NCBI GenBank assembly: GCA_934351255.1 | Contig: CAKRJH010000005.1 | Span: 101,826-165,825, forward strand | Origin: an uncultured Lachnospiraceae bacterium | GTDB taxonomy: Bacteria; Bacillota; Clostridia; Lachnospirales; Lachnospiraceae | DNA length: 64,000 nt | Direction of reading: 5' to 3' | Part shown: positions 8,875-17,848 of the stretch, in pieces | Layout of the letters: every line of letters begins with the position of its first letter | How positions within the stretch are numbered: the stretch's first letter is position 1 | The notes under the pieces: model-generated | What the model saw: only the letters and a program-made list of their open reading frames with translations | What the model was told of the DNA's origin: nothing | Database searches by the model: none | Program-made: the position numbers and the translations under genes

Positions 8875-10254
8875 TTATAACCTTTTGACTGCGTCCATCG
8901 CCAGTTCCGAGCGTTCGCATTCCTCGGCGGACAAGGTGATCTGCCAGCAATACGGGCTTCCCTTCATATAATTTGCCGCGTAGTTCAGTCCATTAGTCCG
9001 TTCATCCAAAAATGGTCTGTCGATCTGATTCGGATCGCCCAGCAAAATGATCTTGGTGTCCTTTCCCGCACGGGTAATAATGCCCTTGGCCTGGTTCGGA
9101 GTCATATTCTGCGCCTCGTCGATGATCAGATACGTCTTTGCAATCGAACGTCCCCTGATAAAATTCAACGCCTCGGTCTGGATGATATCGCGTTCAAAAA
9201 TCTCTGCGATCTTATCGTGAAGCATCGTCTCATCCTCATATCTGTTTTTGTCATCGGAATCCAGAAGCTGCTCCAGATTGTCCATGACCGGCCGCATCAT
9301 TGGCGCAATCTTTTCCCTCTCATCTCCCGGCAGGAATCCTATGTCATCGTCAAACTGTGCATTGGGTCTGCACACAATAATGCGGCGGTACTCTCCATTC
9401 GGATTGTTGTATAATTTCTCCAGGCCCACTGCCAGAGAATAGAATGTCTTGGCGGTTCCGGCCATGCCCCGTATAATGACAAGAGGTGCCTGCTGCGCAT
9501 CTGTCATCAACGCTTCCTGCATAAAATACTGTCCCACATTTCTCGGACTCACACCATAAGGCTTACTCTTCTTATATACAAGCGGAACTACTTTCTTTCC
9601 CTTCACTCTGCCAAGCAGAGTCTTTTTCGTGGACTGATCCGCTCTCATGATCACAAACTCATTTTCCACCAGATCTACCGGATAATGTTCCCCCTGCTCG
9701 TCAGACTGATACAGCTCTTTTACCGCAACACCTTTTTTCTTGAACTCTTTGACCAGTTCTTCCGGAATATACACTTCACATCGTCCCGTGTACTGCGCAT
9801 CCTCATGTGAGACCTGCTCTGTGGTGAAATCCTCCGCACGGATCCCCATGATCTGCGCCTTCAGCCGAAGCACAATATCCTTGGTGACCAGAATGATCTC
9901 CCGCTCATCCTCACGACTGTCCCTCAGCCCCTTGCACACCTTCAGGATCCGGTTGTCCGACTTGTCTTCCGGAAGGTCTTTGGGCAGTTCCACATCCACA
10001 AAATTCTTTTCCACCCGCAGCACGCCTCCCTGCGTCAGAGGCACTCCCTCCAGCAGATTTCCCTGACATCGGCATGCTTCCAGAGCGCGGACCGCCTCGC
10101 GGGCATTTTTGCCCTTCTCCCCCTCATTCTTTTTCAGACCATCCAGTTCCTCAAGCACTACAAGAGGAATCACCAGGTCATTATCTTCAAAGCATTGTAC
10201 CGCATACGGTGCCTGAATCAATACATTGGTATCAAGTACATACGTCTTCTTCAT
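8875..10254 (-). CDS. PIN-PhoH family ATPase (YlaK-like)
   Basis: 459-residue two-domain protein. An N-terminal PIN nuclease domain (1-140) starts KKTYVLDTNVLIQAP and has acidic residues at VLEELDGLK and LVTKDIVLR. A PhoH-type ATPase follows, with Walker A GMAGTAKT at about 264-271 and Walker B YLIIDEAQNM near 381. PIN-PhoH proteins act as RNA helicase/nucleases in some bacteria. The ATG at 10254 is favoured over an upstream in-frame start at 10290 because the PIN domain begins there; the Shine-Dalgarno is weak (GGAATGGGG). HD protein downstream by 23 bp. Confidence 0.92.
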   Translation of the reverse strand: MKKTYVLDTNVLIQAPYAVQCFEDNDLVIPLVVLEELDGLKKNEGEKGKNAREAVRALEACRCQGNLLEGVPLTQGGVLRVEKNFVDVELPKDLPEDKSDNRILKVCKGLRDSREDEREIILVTKDIVLRLKAQIMGIRAEDFTTEQVSHEDAQYTGRCEVYIPEELVKEFKKKGVAVKELYQSDEQGEHYPVDLVENEFVIMRADQSTKKTLLGRVKGKKVVPLVYKKSKPYGVSPRNVGQYFMQEALMTDAQQAPLVIIRGMAGTAKTFYSLAVGLEKLYNNPNGEYRRIIVCRPNAQFDDDIGFLPGDEREKIAPMMRPVMDNLEQLLDSDDKNRYEDETMLHDKIAEIFERDIIQTEALNFIRGRSIAKTYLIIDEAQNMTPNQAKGIITRAGKDTKIILLGDPNQIDRPFLDERTNGLNYAANYMKGSPYCWQITLSAEECERSELAMDAVKRL

Positions 10255-10320
10255 ATAAATACCCCATTCCTGATAAACTGTTTCCAGCATACCGCATACA
10301 GGTAAATTCCATGGGTATCC

Positions 10321-11829
10321 TTATGTAAGTTTCCTGTAAAACTTCATCTCCCGGATCACCCAGTTGTATTTCTGCATCGGATATTCCAGCCGGCAAAACG
10401 GACAATACCTCTGACGCACGGCATCAAAACTGCCACCGCACCCCGGGCAGGACACCGAGGTGATGGAAAATCCCGGCTTTTCCTGTCCGGAAATATCCCT
10501 GGCGAGCGTGACCTCAATACAGTCCCCACGCTTTTTGATCCGTTCTCCCTGCTGCACGTAATTGACCCACCAGGTCTGCAGTGTCAGATAGAACATATTG
10601 CCGCTGCGCCGCACTCCTTTGACTGCCATTGCGTCGGCATAGGTCATCTCCAGGATGGATGCAAAGCCCGCATCACGCTCCCCGGCCTGATAAACTGCGA
10701 GATTCTCCGGCTCCTGTGCAAACACTGCCATCCGGATCAATGCAATGACCCGTCCCTCGAACTTCTGGCAGGAGAACCAGGGATCGATCCCGGAAAGTTC
10801 CCTCTTCAACCGGCGCGGTGCCCATGCACAGCGAAGCCACGGAACTCCCCGTACTCCATCCCTGCTGAAATTGGTCACGACCAACACAATCGCAGACAAC
10901 ATCAGTCCACCCATGCCTCCCGCGAGCAGCGCACCACCGTAAGACGTGAGCACGATCAGCGGCAGGATCCTGCTCTGCTCCGGCCAAAAGATCATCCCAA
11001 CGGCATTGGCCAGCATCAGCATCACAAACACCGTCAGAATGGAGCCCCAGATGATCCGTCTGGTCAGTTCCCGATTCTGCGCCACCGATCCTTTCCACAG
11101 AAAGAACTGATTGACCACCCGCGGAAACAGATCTTTGATCTGATAACGTGTCCCACAATACGGACACCCCTGTTCCAGCCTGGCCACTGGACTGACTGCC
11201 CCGCAGTTCGGACAGGTCATCTCCAACTCTTTCGTCCGTTCCTCATCCGGAGAATGAACCACCATCGCATACATCGTCTGATCCCAACGTCGCTCATATA
11301 CCGTGGTTTCGTGCCTGTCAAACCGGATTCGTCGTGAAATCTCCTCATACATCATATCCGTGGAATACCACGGTGAGGTCTGCGTAATGCGAACCGTTCC
11401 AAAACTGTCTCCACGGGAAGGCATCTGCTCACTGTGCATCACCAGTCCATTGTGCGCAAGCCTTTCCTGCTGCAGTGTCAGGGCATAGGCCATATCGGCA
11501 TCACAGCATTCCGGCACCTTTCCATAGGAATACCAGGCATTGAGTTCCTGTCCAAACCGGTCATAAATCCCCCGGTCAGGTTCCCACTCGGGAACGTATT
11601 GATGATAAGCCCGATCCTGTTTCCAATAACGCAGGAAGAACCGGAGGCTGATCCCTGCGCACAGGATTCCTGCCGCAAGCGCTCCGATTCTTATATTGTG
11701 TCCGATATGACAGGTCGCAAGAGAGGCCAGCAGCCCTCCCAGTGCCAGCAATGCGGTTCCTCTGATCAGCATTCCATTGTCCGCAAACGGCACCGGCATG
11801 TCTCGTTTCTTTGACTCATAATGATCCAT
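10321..11829 (-). CDS. Zinc-ribbon membrane protein, possibly TIM44/NTF2-like at C-terminus
   Basis: Not assigned to a named family. About 502 residues. An N-terminal pair of hydrophobic segments (about 20-65) and a second pair (about 265-320) suggest four membrane spans. Two zinc ribbons are visible: CPNCG...CPYCG (about 207-228) and CPGCG...CPFC near the C-terminus (about 465-482). Between the second TM pair and the last ribbon lies a region (about 365-450) that resembles TIM44-like/NTF2-like domains found in other clostridial zinc-ribbon membrane proteins; this is an impression only. The start at 11829 is chosen because GGGAAGAG abuts the upstream ATG at 11838 but is 9 bases from this one. 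Confidence 0.7.
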   Translation of the reverse strand: MDHYESKKRDMPVPFADNGMLIRGTALLALGGLLASLATCHIGHNIRIGALAAGILCAGISLRFFLRYWKQDRAYHQYVPEWEPDRGIYDRFGQELNAWYSYGKVPECCDADMAYALTLQQERLAHNGLVMHSEQMPSRGDSFGTVRITQTSPWYSTDMMYEEISRRIRFDRHETTVYERRWDQTMYAMVVHSPDEERTKELEMTCPNCGAVSPVARLEQGCPYCGTRYQIKDLFPRVVNQFFLWKGSVAQNRELTRRIIWGSILTVFVMLMLANAVGMIFWPEQSRILPLIVLTSYGGALLAGGMGGLMLSAIVLVVTNFSRDGVRGVPWLRCAWAPRRLKRELSGIDPWFSCQKFEGRVIALIRMAVFAQEPENLAVYQAGERDAGFASILEMTYADAMAVKGVRRSGNMFYLTLQTWWVNYVQQGERIKKRGDCIEVTLARDISGQEKPGFSITSVSCPGCGGSFDAVRQRYCPFCRLEYPMQKYNWVIREMKFYRKLT

Positions 11830-11878
11830 ATACAACATCTCTTCCCGCCATCCTCGTTCTTAGTTTATGCCCTGTTGG

Positions 11879-12727
11879 TTACTTCAGATCCTTCCAGTTT
11901 TCGCAGTCGCCGTCGTACAGTGTTTTGATCTGCTTCACGCTCAGCTCATCCACCGGATTGTCCGCATTGACCACCACGGCAATGCCGTCTCTGGCAAATG
12001 CCTTTTTTGTCAGAAGTTCATTCTCATAGTCTTTCAGTTCTCTGGAGGAAACCGCGAAATCACACTCTCCCCGGATGGCCGCAGTCAGTCCCTGCGAAGA
12101 ATCGCTGGATTCCATTGTGATCTTAGCCCCCGGATTGCAGGTCTCGTAATCTTTGGCCAGTTCTTCGATCAGGACGGCGGCTGAGGTCGATCCCTTGATC
12201 AGCAGCGTTCCCTTCGGCTTCTCTGACAGAAAGGTCGATGCCTTTTTGACCGATACACAGCTCTGTCCTACCACGCCCTGCCCCCGGCTCATCACATACG
12301 CCATAAAATCCTGTGCCAGCGCATTCAGTTTCCCGCGGTACGCCAGATAATAACTCCGGCAGAGCGGATATTTTCCTTTGCGGATATTCTCTGCGGTCAC
12401 TTCTTTGCGATCCACACGGAGCAGTTTTACGTCCCGGCTGCCTTCCATTCCGCTAAATGCGAGATAGCCGATCGCATTTTTGTCTGCGGCTACCATGTCC
12501 TGCACTTCCTGCGTGGAGGTTGCCACCGCGGCCGCTCCGTCTTCCCTGGTATCCACCAGCGTCTCAAATTCCGCCCTGGTTCCGGATCCCTCCTCACGCG
12601 AGACCGTTGTTACTTTGCCAAGGCTGCTCAGATCCGGCAGTGCACTTTTCGCTCCGGTACATGAGGTAAGTCCCAACACGCCCACCAGACCAAGCGCCGC
12701 CATGCGAACCATCCCTTTTCTCTTCAT
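11879..12727 (-). CDS. Circularly permuted PstS-like phosphate-binding lipoprotein
   Basis: 282 residues with a lipoprotein signal ending GLTSC (Cys23). All PstS blocks are present but in swapped order. The block normally in the second half comes first: VSREEGSGTR at 42-51, then NAIGYLAF and the PLCRSYYLAY-like segment. The block normally at the N-terminus follows: IKGSTSAAVLIEELA from about 173, CDFAVSSRELKD, DGIAVVVNADNPVDELS and a terminal NWKDLK. It probably binds phosphate or a similar oxyanion. The start at 12727 gives the standard lipoprotein signal; an upstream ATG at 12739 overlaps the transporter stop (ATGA) but has AGGAG touching it. No pstCAB genes are nearby. Confidence 0.85.
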   Translation of the reverse strand: MKRKGMVRMAALGLVGVLGLTSCTGAKSALPDLSSLGKVTTVSREEGSGTRAEFETLVDTREDGAAAVATSTQEVQDMVAADKNAIGYLAFSGMEGSRDVKLLRVDRKEVTAENIRKGKYPLCRSYYLAYRGKLNALAQDFMAYVMSRGQGVVGQSCVSVKKASTFLSEKPKGTLLIKGSTSAAVLIEELAKDYETCNPGAKITMESSDSSQGLTAAIRGECDFAVSSRELKDYENELLTKKAFARDGIAVVVNADNPVDELSVKQIKTLYDGDCENWKDLK

Positions 12728-12735
12728 ACCGACTC

Positions 12736-14454
12736 TCATCTCCTCTCCGCAGCCGCTGCAAACTCTCTGGCATCCTCGCCGAGTTTCACAAATCCCGGAT
12801 TGTCCAATGCCTCCTCAGCAATGCTCACGCAATTGTCGGCCGCTCTCTCCAGGTTATACAGAATGCTGGAGAAGTAGTTCATCATGCCCGGATCACACTC
12901 TTTATTTTTCACACGGTTCAGATGTGCCTTGCTGAATTTCTTTTCCGCCTTATGCAGTTTCTTCTTATCCTTGAAAACGACCGCAGCCTGCTCCTCGCTG
13001 CCCACACGTACCGACTCGATCGACTGGCTCAGCAGATTCAGGATAATGGAAATACAGTTCTCGATCTCCTTGCTCGCATCCTTGGAAAAATGCAGTCCCT
13101 CTCCGGACACCTGTGTCCAGGCCGCATCAATATCCGCGCACCGGTCTGCGATTCTCTCAATGTTATTCTTCACATAGAGAAGCCCTGCAGTCTGCTCGGA
13201 CTGGATCTCGGTCAGATTTCCGCGGGAGAATAATTTGGTAATATACTCTGTCACAGCGGCCTGCAGCTGCTGTACCGCCTCCAGTTTTTCCTTAAACTGG
13301 GCATACGAATTATCCTTGTTTCCGCTCCGGACTGCCGTCATGAGTGCTGTCAGCATATCGACCGCCACCTCGGCCAGATTTTCGAGTTCCTGTGAGATCA
13401 GGTACATTGCCGCAACCGGCTGATCGATCATCTTATTGTCCAGATACTGAGGCTGGCAGATTCCCTCCGGCTTCCGGTCCTCGCCGCGGATGATCGCCGT
13501 CACGATCTTCACCATCAGAGGAATCAGAGGCAGCCAGATCAGGGTACATACCACATTGAAGGTCGTATGTGCATTGGCAATCTGTCTTGAGATCACATCC
13601 ACTTCATTCCCCTTTGGTGAAATGAACTGGACAAATCTGGCAAACCACGGGATCAACCAGATGAACACACAGGTTCCGCTGATATTGAAAATGCTGTGTG
13701 CGATCGCAGTTCTCTTGGCATTCTTGGACTGTCCGATAGATGCCAGAAGCGCTGTGATCGTCGTGCCGATATTGTCACCAAGCAGGATCGGAATGGCACC
13801 GGTCAGTCCCATCACACTGTGTACCCCGTCCGGCCCCGCCTGGGATGCAAAATTCTGAAGCACCGCGATCGTGGCGGAAGAGCTCTGCACCACCAGCGTC
13901 ATCACGGCTCCGAGAACCACGCCCAGTACCGGAATAGAAGACACCTTCGCCATCAGATCCACAAAGATGGCACTTCCGGCCAGGGGCTTCATCACATCAC
14001 CCATAATCTCAATTCCCTCGAACAGCAGACCAAAGGAAAAGATAACCATACCGATATTCTTTACCTTTTCCTTCTTACCGACGAAATTGAGCATAAAACC
14101 GATAAAGATCAGCGGATAAATATAGTTGCTTATCTTAAAGGCCATCAACTGTGCCGTCATGGTCGTACCGATATTGGCACCAAAGATCACCGAGATCGCC
14201 TGCGGCAGGCTCATCAGCCCCGCGCTGACAAATCCGATCACCATGACCGTCGTAGCCGAACTGCTCTGAAGCACTGCCGTAACCAACGCTCCTGCCAGCG
14301 CTCCCATAATCGGATTCCTGGTCAGAAATCCGAGGATCTTCTTCATCTTTTCTCCGGCAGCTTTCTGCAGTGCATCACTCATACTGTTCATTCCGAACAG
14401 GAACAGCGCCAGTCCGCCGATCAGGCCAAACACAACCTTTACATTCTCATTCAT
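12736..14454 (-). CDS. Na/Pi cotransporter family protein with C-terminal PhoU-like domain
   Basis: 572 residues. The N-terminal two thirds are an inverted-repeat Na/Pi-II transporter with the paired signature QSSSAT near residues 62-67 and 186-191, each followed by a GxNIGTT motif (FGANIGTT and LGDNIGTT). The C-terminal part (about 340-570) is helical and soluble, with the PhoU-like heptads typical of this family (NLAEVAVDMLTAL, NNIERIADRCADID, NLERAADNCVSIAE). It likely imports phosphate. The ATG at 14454 has AAGGAGAG upstream; the extension to 14538 adds a non-conserved lysine-rich stretch. The permuted PstS-like gene is translationally adjacent downstream, suggesting joint function in phosphate uptake or sensing. 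Confidence 0.92.
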   Translation of the reverse strand: MNENVKVVFGLIGGLALFLFGMNSMSDALQKAAGEKMKKILGFLTRNPIMGALAGALVTAVLQSSSATTVMVIGFVSAGLMSLPQAISVIFGANIGTTMTAQLMAFKISNYIYPLIFIGFMLNFVGKKEKVKNIGMVIFSFGLLFEGIEIMGDVMKPLAGSAIFVDLMAKVSSIPVLGVVLGAVMTLVVQSSSATIAVLQNFASQAGPDGVHSVMGLTGAIPILLGDNIGTTITALLASIGQSKNAKRTAIAHSIFNISGTCVFIWLIPWFARFVQFISPKGNEVDVISRQIANAHTTFNVVCTLIWLPLIPLMVKIVTAIIRGEDRKPEGICQPQYLDNKMIDQPVAAMYLISQELENLAEVAVDMLTALMTAVRSGNKDNSYAQFKEKLEAVQQLQAAVTEYITKLFSRGNLTEIQSEQTAGLLYVKNNIERIADRCADIDAAWTQVSGEGLHFSKDASKEIENCISIILNLLSQSIESVRVGSEEQAAVVFKDKKKLHKAEKKFSKAHLNRVKNKECDPGMMNYFSSILYNLERAADNCVSIAEEALDNPGFVKLGEDAREFAAAAERR

Positions 14455-14727
14455 TCCGAGTTTTCTCTCCTTTGTTTCATAATCTATCTCTTTTTTCTTA
14501 AGATTATTAATTATTTTAACAAGGGAAGCATAACCCAACTATCATATTCACGTATGAGAGAGGTAAAATTTAGGTAAAACATTTCCGGATACTTCTGCCC
14601 GATTTTCAGCGAAACGTCGTTCTCCACATTGAAAAGATCATTACAATATGATAAAACATTTATGCGATGGATCGGGACAGACATCGTTTGTGCCCGGCCT
14701 CTTTATACTGTGAAATAAGGTGACATT

Positions 14728-16080
14728 ATGACAAAAAGCATGACCGAGGGAAATCCCCTCAAACTGATTCTGAATTTTACGATTCCCCTTCTGCTGGGCA
14801 ATCTGTTCCAGCAGACCTATAATATGGTAGATGCCATGATCGTCGGCAAATGCCTCGGTGCCAACGCGCTGGCCAGCGTAGGCGCTTCTGCCTCCACCCA
14901 GTTTCTGGTGCTCGGGTTCTGCATGGGCTGCTGTGCCGGCTTTGCGATCCCGGTCGCGCAGCAGTTCGGTGCCCGGGAATATTCCCGCATGCGTTCCTAT
15001 ATTTTTCATGCGATCCTGCTCACCGCAGCGATCGCTCTGATCATGACTACGTTCTGCTCGGTGTTCTGTCCTCAGATCCTTCATCTGATGAAGACCCCGG
15101 ACAATATTTATAAGGATGCGTACGAATATCTTCTGATCCTGTTCCTCGGGATTCCGTTTACCCTGCTGTATAACCTTCTGGCAGGGATCCTGCGTGCCGT
15201 GGGCGACTCGAAGACACCGTTTTTGTTTCTGGTGATCTCTACGATATTAAATATTGCGCTGGATCTGGGGTTCATCCTGCTCTTCCACTGGGGCTGCGCC
15301 GGAGCGGCCGCCGCGACGATCACCGCACAGGCCATCAGCGGCATCCTGTGTCTGATCCTGATCTACAAACGGTTCGACATTCTGATCGTCCGCCCACAGG
15401 AACGGCGGTTCGAGGGGAAGATCCTGAAGCGGTGTCTGATCATGGGGATCCCCATGGGACTGCAGTATTCTATCACCGCGATCGGAAGCATGGTATTGCA
15501 GGCATCCAACAACAGTCTGGGTTCGGTCTACATCTCCGCATTTGCCGCCGGCAGCAAACTCAAACAGTTCGCCATGTGTCCGTTCGATGCCCTGGCCACC
15601 GCGGTATCAAACTTCTGCAGCCAGAACCTTGGAGCGAGACAGTTTGACCGCATCCGCAAAGGTCTCAGAACCGGCATGGCCATCGGTGTCCTGTACGGTC
15701 TGGTCATGGGACTGATGCTCAATCTCTGGGGCTACGATCTCTCCATGCTGTTTGTCAAGGCAGATGAGACGGAGGTACTCAAAGCATCGGCTCTGTATGT
15801 CGGCCATCTCGGCCTGTTCTTCTGGGCACTCGGACTGCTCAACAACTGCCGCCTGGCCATCCAGGGAATCGGTTTTGCAGGGATCTCCATCGTATCCGGC
15901 ATTCTAGAGATGATCGCCCGGATCGCAGTCAGCATGATCTTTGTCCCAAAATACGGATATACCGCGATCACCTTTGCCGATCAATGTGCATGGATCACAG
16001 CCTGTCTGTACTGTGTCCCTCTGGTATTTATCCTGATCAACCGCTGTCAGAGAGAGTCCGACGGCCACGAAATTTCGTGA
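14728..16080 (+). CDS. MATE family efflux transporter
   Basis: 450 residues with about 12 hydrophobic segments, the normal MATE length. It begins with the family pattern MTEGNPLKLILNFTIPLLLGNLFQQTYNMVDAMIVGKCLG. It likely exports drugs or metabolites in exchange for Na+ or H+. The ATG at 14728 has AAGGTGA upstream. Transcribed divergently from the Na/Pi gene (about 270 bp apart) and ended by a strong terminator, so it is a monocistronic unit. The 273-bp divergent intergenic region has no promoter I can assign with confidence. Confidence 0.95.
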   Translation: MTKSMTEGNPLKLILNFTIPLLLGNLFQQTYNMVDAMIVGKCLGANALASVGASASTQFLVLGFCMGCCAGFAIPVAQQFGAREYSRMRSYIFHAILLTAAIALIMTTFCSVFCPQILHLMKTPDNIYKDAYEYLLILFLGIPFTLLYNLLAGILRAVGDSKTPFLFLVISTILNIALDLGFILLFHWGCAGAAAATITAQAISGILCLILIYKRFDILIVRPQERRFEGKILKRCLIMGIPMGLQYSITAIGSMVLQASNNSLGSVYISAFAAGSKLKQFAMCPFDALATAVSNFCSQNLGARQFDRIRKGLRTGMAIGVLYGLVMGLMLNLWGYDLSMLFVKADETEVLKASALYVGHLGLFFWALGLLNNCRLAIQGIGFAGISIVSGILEMIARIAVSMIFVPKYGYTAITFADQCAWITACLYCVPLVFILINRCQRESDGHEIS

Positions 16081-16117
16081 ACCGTTTTGAGGTCTCCACT
16101 TAACTCTGTAACCTTTT

Positions 16118-16150
16118 AAGCCTTTCATTCGTATATAGAGTGAAAGGCTT
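16118..16150 (+). terminator. Terminator after MATE gene
   Basis: Perfect 10-bp stem AAGCCTTTCA / TGAAAGGCTT with a 13-base loop, followed by TTCC on the plus strand. Confidence 0.82.
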
Positions 16151-16227
16151 TTCCATTATATGATGTTGAAGACATAAATAGTCTGACCCTTGCATCATGA
16201 TACATTTTTTATCAAATGAGGACTCTT

Positions 16228-16692
16228 ATGAAACGATCATTAGAAGACGTAGCAGCCGAATATCAGAAAAGCATCTATCTGGCCGCATTCCAGATCTGCA
16301 GAAATGCAGAGGATGCCAATGATATTGTGCAGGATACGCTGCTGACCTACTATCTGAAACAAATGGACTACCGCAGCGAAGAGCATCTGCGCGCATGGCT
16401 TCTGCGGGTAGCCATCAACAAGGCAAAAGACAAAACCAGATCTTTCTGGCGAAGACAGGTTGAACTGCAGGATATCATGCAGGACATTCCGGTCTTTGAG
16501 CAGGAGGAAGAACAGACATTGTTCGAGGAAGTCATGAACCTTCCGGAAAAATACCGCATTGTCATTCATCTTTTCTACTATGAGGACTATTCCGTCCGGG
16601 AGATTGCAGAGGTTCTGCAGATCTCCGAAAACAATGTCAAGGTTCGTCTGTCGAGAGGACGCAGCCTGTTAAAAGAGAAATTGGAGGGATGA
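16228..16692 (+). CDS. ECF-type RNA polymerase sigma factor
   Basis: 154 residues. The sigma-2 region has the core pattern NAEDANDIVQDTLLTYYLKQ and WLLRVAINKAKD. A short acidic linker follows, then sigma-4 with LPEKYRIVIHLFYYEDYSV, REIAEVLQISENNVKVRLSRG. It redirects RNA polymerase to a small regulon under control of the next gene. The ATG at 16228 has GAGG six bases upstream; the in-frame ATG at 16216 overlaps this Shine-Dalgarno. The anti-sigma-like gene begins 4 bp after its stop. Confidence 0.93.
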   Translation: MKRSLEDVAAEYQKSIYLAAFQICRNAEDANDIVQDTLLTYYLKQMDYRSEEHLRAWLLRVAINKAKDKTRSFWRRQVELQDIMQDIPVFEQEEEQTLFEEVMNLPEKYRIVIHLFYYEDYSVREIAEVLQISENNVKVRLSRGRSLLKEKLEG

Positions 16693-16695
16693 CGT

Positions 16696-17703
16696 ATGAA
16701 GCTCAGAACGTTATACAAAAAAACCTTTGACCATGCCGCTGTTTCACAAAAACCAGTCACCGCGCAGGATATTGTGAATCGCAGCAGTGGCAGCAAACAC
16801 ACCTACATGAGAGGATGGCGCACGGCAGCCGCAGCCTGTCTGGCGGCACTACTGATCCTGACCGGCACCGCAGCCGTATCCGGGGCAGCAGGAGTCGGCC
16901 CATTTGCCACACTGTCCCGTTTTATCTCGGGAAATTCCGGGCAGGCCCTGTCCGAGACCGACCAGACCAGCGAGACACAGTCCTATCGGGTTTCCCTGGC
17001 AAGCTACTATTATGACCCGCTGGGAATCGGAAAATTCCTGTTTACCGTCCAGGCAAAGGATGGCACTGACATTTCGAGCACCAAGATCACGGCCGGATCC
17101 AGTGATATTCTGAAATACGAGAGAGACAATGCTGTGCGAACCATGAGCAACTGCACTGTCCGCACCATCGATCTCGGAAAAGGCCATACCGGAACACTCG
17201 GCCTGCTGGTAGAATGTGCTTCTCCGAACTCATTCACACCGGACACCGACACTCTGATCTTCGAGTATGATAAACAGGACTATCCGTTTGACTCCCTGTC
17301 CTACACAACCACTGAACTGTACACCTTTGAGCAGGACGGGCAGACGATACAGGTGTCCGAGCTTGGCATGCTTGTCCCGGATCACACGGCATTGAACGAC
17401 TATCTGTCCGGCAAAGTGGAGCAGAACAAACCGGTCGGCACTGTATACTATCATGATGGCAAAAAGCAGGCACTGTGCATGTCATTATTTGCCGGCTGCA
17501 AAGCCCAGAACTCCGCTATCGTCACCTTTTCCCCGGAGACCGATCTGGAGGAAACCCTGGCCCGCTATCTGAATCAGGAGACCGATCTGAAGGATGTGCA
17601 GAAGGTCTGGGACAAAGCCTTCAGCGGCTATTATCTGTCCCTTTCCAACGTAGAACGGTTCCGGTTCGGAACGCAGGACATCCGTCTGGCTCACGCTGAT
17701 TAA
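16696..17703 (+). CDS. Membrane-bound probable anti-sigma factor
   Basis: 335 residues: a short cytoplasmic N-terminus (1-40), one TM helix (about 43-66, AAAACLAALLILTGTAAVSG), and a large extracytoplasmic domain rich in beta-strand-like sequence. This is the architecture of clostridial DUF4179-type anti-sigma factors. It is encoded 4 bp after the ECF sigma gene, which is the main argument for the role. No zinc-binding ZAS motif is seen in the short N-terminus. The signal sensed is unknown. The gene is followed by a dispersed repeat and a bidirectional terminator. Confidence 0.7.
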   Translation: MKLRTLYKKTFDHAAVSQKPVTAQDIVNRSSGSKHTYMRGWRTAAAACLAALLILTGTAAVSGAAGVGPFATLSRFISGNSGQALSETDQTSETQSYRVSLASYYYDPLGIGKFLFTVQAKDGTDISSTKITAGSSDILKYERDNAVRTMSNCTVRTIDLGKGHTGTLGLLVECASPNSFTPDTDTLIFEYDKQDYPFDSLSYTTTELYTFEQDGQTIQVSELGMLVPDHTALNDYLSGKVEQNKPVGTVYYHDGKKQALCMSLFAGCKAQNSAIVTFSPETDLEETLARYLNQETDLKDVQKVWDKAFSGYYLSLSNVERFRFGTQDIRLAHAD

Positions 17704-17707
17704 GCCT

Positions 17708-17772
17708 CTCTGATTAGCGGTCGGCAAATGCACTGCATAAATACATGCATTCGCCTCGTCGCCATAACAAAA
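17708..17772. repeat. 65-bp dispersed palindromic element, copy 1
   Basis: 59 of 65 bases match the copy at 41840-41904. The ends are CTCTGATTAGCGGTCG and CCTCGTCGCCATAACAAAA. An internal inverted repeat (AAATGCA ... TGCATT) can form a stem of about 10 bp with one G-U pair on the minus strand. Read on the minus strand it starts with the TTTTGTT U-tract of the adjacent terminator. Confidence 0.85.
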
Positions 17773-17821
17773 TACCGGCTCACGCTGGTTCGTATGATGT
17801 TCGAACCAACGTGGGCCGGTA
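17773..17821 (-). terminator. Long-stem terminator of the agrD-ABC operon
   Basis: 20-bp arms at 17773-17792 and 17802-17821 with two mismatched positions and a 9-base loop. On the minus strand the stem is followed by ATTTTGTT. It lies 27 bp after the stop of the small two-TM gene and may also stop the sigma/anti-sigma transcript from the other side. Confidence 0.85.
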
Positions 17822-17848
17822 CTGTTTCGTAGTATATCCCGGAACGTT

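Noticed and set aside
16118..17848. Insertion sequence around the sigma/anti-sigma genes
   Set aside because: No transposase, no terminal inverted repeats. The only repeat is the 65-bp element on one side.
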